A DNA stretch of 17,811 nucleotides from FEN-1297 sp964530445 (lineage in GTDB: Bacteria > Bacteroidota > Ignavibacteria > Ignavibacteriales > Ignavibacteriaceae): NCBI GenBank assembly GCA_964530445.1, contig CAZHBJ010000060.1:1-17811 (forward strand), read 5' to 3'. Of the stretch, positions 1 through 5,855 are shown in pieces. The position numbers and the translations under genes are program-made. Under the pieces are notes generated by a model. The model was not told the origin of the DNA. It saw only the letters and a list, made by a program, of their open reading frames with translations, and did no database searches. The stretch's first letter is position 1; each line of letters opens with the position of its first letter.

Positions 1-34
1 ATTAATAAAATCTAATTTAGAAATATCATATTTT

Positions 35-583
35 TTATTGTATGCGGTAAAGACAGGTATCTCCTATAAGTTTAAATGGCTCTAAACCGAATGCTTCAAG
101 ATCTTTGTCTTTTGTCTGTTTTGATCGCTCAATAATAATTTTTCCGTTTTCTGCTAGAAAATTATTTTTTAATAGATTTTTTACTACTTCATAAATATCA
201 TATTTAAAAAAAGGAGGATCAGCTAATATTAAATTATACTGATGTTCGTGATTTTTAGTAGAAAATTTTAACGCTTCCATTTTAAATATTTTGCACAATT
301 GTTCGGCGTTAAGGGATTTTATATTTTCATTTAGATTTTTATAAATAACAAAATTTTTTTCTACAAAGTCGACTGATTCAGCACCCCGGCTTAAACATTC
401 CAAACCAAGTGAACCGGAACCGGCATAAATATCCAGTACCTTTATCCCGTTAAAATCAATTTCGTTATTAAGTATGTTGAATAGAGTTTCTCTAACGCGG
501 TCTGTTGTCGGTCTTATAAAATCCGATTTGGGAACGTTAATAAACCTTCCCTTGAATTCACCGGATATAATTCTCATCCTCAT
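35..583 (-). CDS. rsmD: 16S rRNA (guanine(966)-N(2))-methyltransferase RsmD
   Basis: Predicted SAM-dependent enzyme that methylates N2 of G966 in 16S rRNA during 30S subunit assembly, acting in the cytoplasm. Visible signatures: the family N-terminus RIISGEFKGR (residues 4-13), the RPTTDRVRETLFN block (24-36), the SAM-binding loop DIYAGSGSLGLE (51-62), and the catalytic ADPPF motif (121-125), a (D/N)PPF-type signature of amino-group methyltransferases. At 182 residues the length is normal for the family. The start is either the first Met or the Met two codons downstream (MRMRIIS); the second aligns better with usual RsmD starts. It is the last gene of a minus-strand run, 20 nt after the PilM-like gene, so it is probably co-transcribed with it. 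In many bacteria rsmD is followed by coaD; only 34 nt of downstream sequence are visible here, so that cannot be checked. Identification is firm. Confidence 0.93.
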   Translation of the reverse strand: MRMRIISGEFKGRFINVPKSDFIRPTTDRVRETLFNILNNEIDFNGIKVLDIYAGSGSLGLECLSRGAESVDFVEKNFVIYKNLNENIKSLNAEQLCKIFKMEALKFSTKNHEHQYNLILADPPFFKYDIYEVVKNLLKNNFLAENGKIIIERSKQTKDKDLEAFGLEPFKLIGDTCLYRIQ

Positions 584-603
584 ATTAATTATGTATTATT
601 TTA

Positions 604-1530
604 TTAAGCGACACGTATTGCAATGCCGGTGGCAGGTGAAAATGAATAGTATTTTTCCGAATAATACTTGTTATCGAATAATTCCGGGTTAGGCTTAATT
701 TTTTCAAACGGATTGAATTTTGCGAAATCAATTCCTAAAGTATTACGTAAAGTTTGAATTACAGTGTCCGAAATTTCTTCACCGGTAATAAATGCTTTTT
801 CTATTAATTCTCTTTTCATATCGAATGTATTTCGTCCGGAAGTTTCTGAAAGCAGCAAAGCGGGAATCTCACCGGCATCATTAAGAGGAATAACATTAAA
901 ATAAATCGGTTTACTTCCGTAAGTGTACAAAACAGATAAATTTTTCGCAGTAAAATATACGCTAAGAACAATACCGCTGCTGTTTAAAGGGTTGCTTAAT
1001 GAAAGAGCCCTTTCGGAAGCAAGGTGAACATTATCGACAAATTTAAGATGAAGATTATTATCTCTGCAAAAGTTATTTATAATTTTTAAAAATTTTCTTT
1101 CAATTCCTATTACTATCGCAGAATTATAATTTATAATATTATTTTTTTCAACATCAATATATTGTATCACAAAATCTTTAATTACAGAATAAGGATATAA
1201 TACGGATAACTCCCATCTAAATTCTTCAATAAGGTCCTGGTAAAGCAGGGTATTATCATAGGGTACTTGAATTACATTGAATAGTTCGAATGGCAGCGTA
1301 AAAGATACAGTAGAACTTTTTAACGGTTTTTTAATAAGGAGTTCATTAAAAGCGCCCTGTAAAAGGGCGCTGATTTTTGTTTCTTTATCATTTTCCAGTT
1401 TTAACGGCTCGCTAAAATAAGCTTCGTCTACAGTTTCTAAGATAAATTTACCGTCTTTATATATAATCTCTACTACTTGAAGCTTTGTACTCGAAATAGT
1501 AAATCCGGCATGGTTTTCAATTCCAGGCAT
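604..1530 (-). CDS. PilM-like actin-fold protein (type IV pilus/competence type), tentative
   Basis: A 308-residue protein with no signal peptide or membrane segment. The N-terminus GFTISSTKLQVVEI (residues 9-22) resembles the first beta-hairpin of PilM/FtsA-type actin-fold proteins (compare GLDIGSSSVKAVEL in PilM). A later hydrophobic strand pair near GIVLSVYFTAKNLSVLYTYG could be the second subdomain's equivalent hairpin. PilM normally sits at the cytoplasmic face of the inner membrane and links PilN/PilO to the type IV pilus or competence machinery. I see no clean phosphate-binding motifs, so the fold and role are inferred from pattern and context, not proven. Context supports it: 8 nt downstream of a pseudopilin-like membrane protein and in the same run as a ComEA-like DNA-binding protein. 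No PilN, PilO, PilQ or PilB is encoded here. Alternative: a lineage-specific protein of unknown function. Confidence 0.5.
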   Translation of the reverse strand: MPGIENHAGFTISSTKLQVVEIIYKDGKFILETVDEAYFSEPLKLENDKETKISALLQGAFNELLIKKPLKSSTVSFTLPFELFNVIQVPYDNTLLYQDLIEEFRWELSVLYPYSVIKDFVIQYIDVEKNNIINYNSAIVIGIERKFLKIINNFCRDNNLHLKFVDNVHLASERALSLSNPLNSSGIVLSVYFTAKNLSVLYTYGSKPIYFNVIPLNDAGEIPALLLSETSGRNTFDMKRELIEKAFITGEEISDTVIQTLRNTLGIDFAKFNPFEKIKPNPELFDNKYYSEKYYSFSPATGIAIRVA

Positions 1531-1538
1531 CTTATAAT

Positions 1539-2099
1539 TTACTTTTCCCAGGAAGCAGTATTCTTCAGAGCATCGTTAGTTAAACTTCCAATCGAGCCGT
1601 AACCGTCAGGATCCTCAAGGTAATATCTTGATCCGATGGTTTTGGTGGTATCTATTTTCAAAATTCTTCCTCTTCTTGAAACTACAGTATCGACATTTGT
1701 CGACGTATCTACCTGCAGTGTATAAAATGAATGAGATTTGGGAGTTCGATATAAACTGTCCGGTTCAAATTTCCCGTTGTCAAGCATTACAAAAGGATTA
1801 GTCGACTTATTTGTTAAAGTGTCGCGGGCAGTCATAACACTATCTATACTTTTATCTGTTTTCATGAAATTAATTAATGTGTCTAAATTCCCGGTATAAG
1901 AATTGTGTTTTTTAAACCAAAGAATTTCACCTTCCTTAATATCCTTCATCCTTGCTCTGGATTCGGTTTTGTAATAGTTTTCGGCTTGAACTATATTATT
2001 AGGGTCTATTATTGCTACCTTAATAAGGACAGCAATTAAAATCACGATTACAGTATAAAGTGCAGCATGTACATACCACGGGTCTGATTTAGAAATCAT
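1539..2099 (-). CDS. Single-pass membrane protein, pseudopilin-like
   Basis: A 186-residue protein with a short N-terminal tail, one hydrophobic helix (about residues 10-31) and a soluble C-terminal part. The segment after the helix (ENYYKTESRARMKDIKEGEI, 40-59, then a tyrosine-rich stretch and a short LDTLINFMKTD segment at 72-82) resembles the alpha-helix and 'Y.G.L..L..F' region of pilin-like proteins found in Bacteroidota-type genomes. The C-terminal half is polar, with many Thr, Asp and Ser. It lacks the classical prepilin peptidase site (Gly followed by Phe and a Glu at +5), so it would probably not be processed like a true pilin. The start is well supported: GGAGGT lies 3 nt before the ATG. 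It sits 21 nt after the ComEA-like gene and 8 nt before the PilM-like gene. Function unknown; a role in DNA uptake or a pilus-like complex is inferred from neighbours only. Confidence 0.6.
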   Translation of the reverse strand: MISKSDPWYVHAALYTVIVILIAVLIKVAIIDPNNIVQAENYYKTESRARMKDIKEGEILWFKKHNSYTGNLDTLINFMKTDKSIDSVMTARDTLTNKSTNPFVMLDNGKFEPDSLYRTPKSHSFYTLQVDTSTNVDTVVSRRGRILKIDTTKTIGSRYYLEDPDGYGSIGSLTNDALKNTASWEK

Positions 2100-2120
2100 T
2101 TTACCTCCGGAACTTTCTAA

Positions 2121-2633
2121 TTATTTAATACTTTTTTCAATGAATAGAAACTTCTTAATTTTATTAAACTTGGAATTGCCTATGCCTTTAACATCCAGCA
2201 ATTCATCCAAACTGTTAAATCCGTTTATTTGTTTCCTAAAATTTATAATCTTCTCAGCAGTCTTTTTACCGATTCCCGGCAGTTTAGACAACTCATCAAT
2301 TCCGGCGGTATTAAGGTTTATGCTTTTTTCGCCCGGAACGATTTTAGGGCTTTTTTTATTAAAATTCGATTTGTTAAAATCTAAAACTTCCTGCTTATAG
2401 TCAACAATTGTATCTTTTAATTTTACATCCTTTTTTAAAAATCCGGTATTATTTTCGGAGAGCCGGAATAAACTGTCCTCAACAGCATAATTAAACTTTT
2501 TATAAGGAGATTTGTTCCCCGCTTGAATAAAAGATTTATAAATAAATCCGACTAAGAAAACCACGAGCAGGAAAAAAATGACTTTAATTTCGTTTTGTGT
2601 AAAGCCTATTCGCTCCGATAATTTTTTAAGCAT
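2121..2633 (-). CDS. ComEA-like helix-hairpin-helix DNA-binding protein
   Basis: A membrane-anchored protein with a C-terminal ComEA-type helix-hairpin-helix domain. A hydrophobic segment at about residues 18-35 anchors it. A charged linker follows (about 40-100), then the domain begins with the hallmark SINLNTAGIDELSKLPGIG (104-122). The two hairpins are LPGIGKKTAEKI (118-129) and VKGIGNSKFNKI (148-159), each with the GIG turn that contacts the DNA backbone non-specifically. ComEA family proteins bind incoming double-stranded DNA in the periplasm or at the membrane during natural transformation; related short proteins of unknown role are common. No ComEC, ComF or ComM is encoded here, so competence is an inference. 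It is the first gene of the run leading to rsmD. Length of 170 residues is normal for the anchored form. Confidence 0.85.
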   Translation of the reverse strand: MLKKLSERIGFTQNEIKVIFFLLVVFLVGFIYKSFIQAGNKSPYKKFNYAVEDSLFRLSENNTGFLKKDVKLKDTIVDYKQEVLDFNKSNFNKKSPKIVPGEKSINLNTAGIDELSKLPGIGKKTAEKIINFRKQINGFNSLDELLDVKGIGNSKFNKIKKFLFIEKSIK

Positions 2634-2764
2634 TTTAAATAAAAATTAAAATGATTTATTTATAGAACGATTATCCCGTAAATAATATAAGAACATTGAT
2701 TCTTCAGTTCAAGTTTTCCGATACTTATTCTAAAATGCTGCTTGAATTGAGAAAATTAATCAGG

Positions 2765-3913
2765 TTAAAATGAAAATCTCTTAAAAAAATTCTTTTCATC
2801 GGAACTGTTGGATTTTTTAAAATTTGGCAATTCCGCCAGTTCCTTTAATAATTCTTTTTCTTTAGAATTAACTTTTTTAGGAATATCTATATTTATTCTT
2901 ACTAATTGATCCCCGCGCCCGGAATGATTAAGATGTTTTATTCCTTTATCTTTCATCTTAAGCAATTTTCCCGGCCTTGTTCCGGAATCTATTTTCAATA
3001 CTGCTTTCCCGTTCAATGTCGGCACTTCAACATCCCCGCCTAAAACCGCATGCGGATAGCTTATAAACAAATCGTAGATAATATCATCGCCTTCTCTTAC
3101 AAAATATTCGTGCGGAATTTCCTGAAATACTACCTGAATATCTCCTGGCTGGCCTCCTCGTTTTCCGGAGTTGCCTTCGCCTCTCAAAGTCATATAGCTT
3201 CCCTCATGAACTCCCGGCGGTACATTTATTGAAATTGTAGTCTCATCGTTTATACGGCCGTCACCCATGCATTTTTTACATGGTGTATCTACCACGGTAC
3301 CTTCACCGTTACAGTTGCTGCATGTTGTAATATTAACAAATTGCCCGAAAACCGACCGGGAAACTGTTTTAACTTCTCCTGTTCCCTGGCAAACCGGGCA
3401 GGTTTTAGTTGATGTTCCGGCCTCGGCACCTGTTCCGCTGCAGTTATTGCATTTAACTTGCTTTTTTATTTTTATCTTTTTTGTGGTGCCTTCTGCTATC
3501 TCTTCCATGTTTAATTTTAAATTAATTCTCAAATCGGAACCGGGAACGCCCCCGCTTCTTCTTCTGCCCCTGGTTCTTTGACCGCCGCCGAAGAAATCAT
3601 CGAAAATTGAAGAACCGCCGAATATATCCGAGAAATGAGAAAAAATATCATTAATATCCGTAAAGCCTGTTGAACCGTACGAATTACCTCTTAATCCGTC
3701 ATGACCGAAGCGGTCGTATCTTTCTTTCTTATCGTCATTACTAAGAACTTCATAAGCTTCCGCCGCTTCTTTAAATTTTTCTTCGGCATTTTTATCATCC
3801 GGATTCCTGTCTGGATGATACTGCATTGCTAATTTTCTATAAGCTTTTTTAAGATCATCCTTCGATGCATTTCTATCAACACCTAAAACTTCATAATAAT
3901 CGCGTTTTGCCAT
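2765..3913 (-). CDS. dnaJ: Chaperone DnaJ (type I Hsp40)
   Basis: Co-chaperone that stimulates DnaK ATPase and delivers unfolded clients in the cytoplasm. All type I domains are visible in order: J domain (residues 1-70) with HPD at 33-35; Gly/Phe-rich linker (about 73-110, e.g. DIFGGSSIFDDFFGGG); zinc-binding region with four CXXCXGXG repeats beginning at Cys155, Cys172, Cys198 and Cys212; and the C-terminal client-binding domain. The fourth repeat is CKKCMGDG, as usual for the family. At 382 residues it is full length. It follows grpE by 5 nt, with a GAGGAAG ribosome-binding site inside the last codons of grpE, so it belongs to the hrcA-grpE-dnaJ operon. dnaK is not in this cluster and must be elsewhere in the genome. 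Confidence 0.98.
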   Translation of the reverse strand: MAKRDYYEVLGVDRNASKDDLKKAYRKLAMQYHPDRNPDDKNAEEKFKEAAEAYEVLSNDDKKERYDRFGHDGLRGNSYGSTGFTDINDIFSHFSDIFGGSSIFDDFFGGGQRTRGRRRSGGVPGSDLRINLKLNMEEIAEGTTKKIKIKKQVKCNNCSGTGAEAGTSTKTCPVCQGTGEVKTVSRSVFGQFVNITTCSNCNGEGTVVDTPCKKCMGDGRINDETTISINVPPGVHEGSYMTLRGEGNSGKRGGQPGDIQVVFQEIPHEYFVREGDDIIYDLFISYPHAVLGGDVEVPTLNGKAVLKIDSGTRPGKLLKMKDKGIKHLNHSGRGDQLVRINIDIPKKVNSKEKELLKELAELPNFKKSNSSDEKNFFKRFSF

Positions 3914-3918
3914 AAATA

Positions 3919-4575
3919 TTATTCTTCCTCACGGTTTGCATTATTTTTAGGTTCTTCTTCATGAATTTCGGGCTCTTCGGTTGTATCTTCACTTACTATA
4001 ACCTTAGCATGGCGAATTACTCTATCTTTATAAAGATATCCTTTTTCAATCTCATCCAGAACCGTATGCGGAGCAGCATCTTTTTCTTTTCTCTGCATCA
4101 TAGCCTCATGAAACTGAACATCGAAAGGCTTGCCCAAGGCATCTATTTTTGTTACTCCTTGATCATTCAGAATTTTTATTAATTTATCGTAAACCAACTG
4201 AACTCCTTGTTTGATAGCATCAATGTCTTTTGCATTTTCCAAATGTAAAAGCGAGCGTTCAAAGTCATCTACAATAGGCAGTATTTTAATAATAAAAGAT
4301 TCAGCCGAATATTTGATAAGGTTTAATTGATCGTTTTCCGTTCTTCTTTTAAAATTTTCAAACTCTGCGGCTTTACGCAGCAATCTGTCTTTATAATCCT
4401 GAAGTTCTTTTTCGATTTGTTCCAATTTGTTTTGAGATTTATTTAATTCTTCTTCAAGATCTTTTACATTATTCTGAATATCTTTTTCCTCATTATTTCC
4501 GGAAACTGTTTCATCATTTTCAGTATTGGCATTTTGTTCGGTATGCTTTATATCATGCTTATCTTTTTTAATCAA
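3919..4575 (-). CDS. grpE: Nucleotide exchange factor GrpE
   Basis: Releases ADP from DnaK and so resets the Hsp70 cycle; acts as a dimer in the cytoplasm. The first 35 residues are acidic and probably disordered. A long heptad-rich coiled coil follows (about 36-85), ending in the typical EFENFKRR segment (71-78). The C-terminal beta domain carries the GrpE signature, from FDVQFHEAMM (151-160) through LDEIEKGYLYKDRVIRHAKV (173-192). The start is TTG, chosen because an AAGGAG Shine-Dalgarno overlapping the hrcA stop codon lies at the right distance and no upstream ATG fits. The tail (about 198-218) is also acidic. Length of 218 residues is normal. It lies 12 nt after hrcA and 5 nt before dnaJ. 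Confidence 0.97.
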   Translation of the reverse strand: MIKKDKHDIKHTEQNANTENDETVSGNNEEKDIQNNVKDLEEELNKSQNKLEQIEKELQDYKDRLLRKAAEFENFKRRTENDQLNLIKYSAESFIIKILPIVDDFERSLLHLENAKDIDAIKQGVQLVYDKLIKILNDQGVTKIDALGKPFDVQFHEAMMQRKEKDAAPHTVLDEIEKGYLYKDRVIRHAKVIVSEDTTEEPEIHEEEPKNNANREEE

Positions 4576-4587
4576 AATGGATCTCCT

Positions 4588-5640
4588 TTATTTTATATTA
4601 GGGTTTGTCAAGACTTCCGACAACATCTTGGCTATATAATCAACAATTGCGATAACCTTAGGATATTCCATTCTTTTAGGGCCGATAATTCCCAAAGTAC
4701 CGGAAATGTCGCCAAGATTGTATTCTTTACTTACAAAACTGTATTCATTCAGTTCTTCCAAATTATTTTCTTTACCTATGGAAATCACTACTTGGTCGGA
4801 AGCGCTATCCTTATTCTTTTCCAAAATATGAATTATAATATCTTTATCTTCTATTAATTCTATAACACCCTGAAATTTTTGAGGATCTTCAAATTCAGGC
4901 TGCCTAATTACATTTTTTGCGCCGGTAATAACAAGTTTATCTGTTTTTCTGTCGTCTTTAAAAATCTTATCTATGGAATCTACAAATAATCTTATAACCG
5001 GTTTTTGGTCTTCATGAACATCTTTTAATCTTTCTTTAAAAGTTGCTCTAATTTCTTTGAATGTTAAACCTGTTAACCGTTCGTTTAACAATCGCTGAAC
5101 TGAGTCTATTTGAGTAGATTTTATATCCGAAGAAAGCTCAAGCGTAATCGTTTTTACCAATCCGGCTTTTATGCTTATTATTACCAAAATTTTAGTTGAT
5201 GATAGACGTACAATTTGGAGCTTCTCTAAAATACCTGTTTCAAGCTTCGGATACATTACGCAAGCTAATTGCTTGGTAATGTTGCTTAACAAGATTGAGG
5301 TAATTTTTAACAGGTCATCTGTTTCCGATTGATTAGACTCAAAGCCTTTATTTATAATGCCGATTTCAGAACTCCGGAGTTTTTGTACATCTATCAAAGA
5401 ATCAACATAAAAACGATATCCCTTATCTGTAGGTACTCTTCCGGCCGAAGTATGCGGGTGATCTATATAGCCGTTATCTTCCAAATCGGACATAATGTTC
5501 CTCACCGTAGCGGGCGAAACTCCGATATTATATTTTTTAGTAATATTCCTGGAACCGACCGGAGAGGCAGTTAGAATAAACTGCTGAATAATATATCTGA
5601 GTATATTTTTTTCTCGTTCGTTTAATTCTATATCGATCAT
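4588..5640 (-). CDS. hrcA: Heat-inducible transcription repressor HrcA
   Basis: Transcriptional repressor of class I heat-shock genes; it needs GroEL for correct folding and normally binds the CIRCE inverted repeat. Visible parts: N-terminal winged helix (about residues 1-75) including the recognition-helix region VSPATVRNIMSDLEDNGYI (41-59) and the wing HTSAGRVPTDKGYRFYVD (63-80), which are near-invariant in HrcA; then a GAF-like regulatory domain. The 350-residue length is normal. It is the first gene of the hrcA-grpE-dnaJ operon. The ATG start is supported by the conserved N-terminus (LNEREKNILRYIIQQFI), although no good Shine-Dalgarno precedes it. The upstream region lacks a recognisable full CIRCE element, so autoregulation of the usual kind is not evident here. 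Confidence 0.97.
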   Translation of the reverse strand: MIDIELNEREKNILRYIIQQFILTASPVGSRNITKKYNIGVSPATVRNIMSDLEDNGYIDHPHTSAGRVPTDKGYRFYVDSLIDVQKLRSSEIGIINKGFESNQSETDDLLKITSILLSNITKQLACVMYPKLETGILEKLQIVRLSSTKILVIISIKAGLVKTITLELSSDIKSTQIDSVQRLLNERLTGLTFKEIRATFKERLKDVHEDQKPVIRLFVDSIDKIFKDDRKTDKLVITGAKNVIRQPEFEDPQKFQGVIELIEDKDIIIHILEKNKDSASDQVVISIGKENNLEELNEYSFVSKEYNLGDISGTLGIIGPKRMEYPKVIAIVDYIAKMLSEVLTNPNIK

Positions 5641-5678
5641 TTATTAAAAATAATTGCTAAAATTTCCAATCTAAACAA

Positions 5679-5686
5679 CAAATATA
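5679..5686 (-). promoter_or_regulatory. Candidate -7 element (TAnnTTTG type) upstream of hrcA
   Basis: On the minus strand the sequence reads TATATTTG, a perfect match to the TAnnTTTG -7 element of Bacteroidota housekeeping promoters, about 39 nt before the hrcA ATG. No TTTG or TTG -33 element is seen at the expected distance, and in AT-rich DNA this octamer is expected by chance about once in the combined intergenic sequence of the window. It is a weak candidate only. Confidence 0.25.
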
Positions 5687-5800
5687 CTAATTTTTTTGTG
5701 ATTTTTTTTGATTTTAAATACCAAGATAATGAACCGATTTAAAACAATAAAGTTCAAATATTTATGATGTGGTTTTTCTTCAATAGATTCTTTTAAAATA

Positions 5801-5832
5801 AAAAACCCGGTACTAAAAAGGTACCGGGTTTT
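5801..5832 (-). terminator. Rho-independent terminator of the multihaem cytochrome gene
   Basis: A perfect 12-bp stem: AAAACCCGGTAC (5802-5813) pairs with GTACCGGGTTTT (5821-5832) around a 7-nt loop. Read on the minus strand, the stem is followed by a T-rich tract (TTTTTTATTTT), so it terminates transcription from the cytochrome gene, whose stop codon is 24 nt away. It separates that gene from the downstream hrcA operon, which therefore needs its own promoter. On the plus strand the stem lacks a following T-tract beyond its own arm, so bidirectional action is unlikely to matter. Confidence 0.93.
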
Positions 5833-5855
5833 ATAAACAGAAGGGTATTAGAAAA

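Noticed and set aside
2704..2750. Inverted repeat TCAGTTCAAG / CTTGAATTGA in the gap after dnaJ
   Set aside because: The loop is 27 nt, the stem is AT-rich with one mismatch on the minus strand and there is no adjacent T-tract in the proper position, so it is not a convincing terminator.
3267..3581. Open frame of 104 codons on the plus strand inside dnaJ
   Set aside because: It is the antisense shadow of the zinc-finger region of dnaJ, with cysteine-codon complements giving a skewed composition and no ribosome-binding site.
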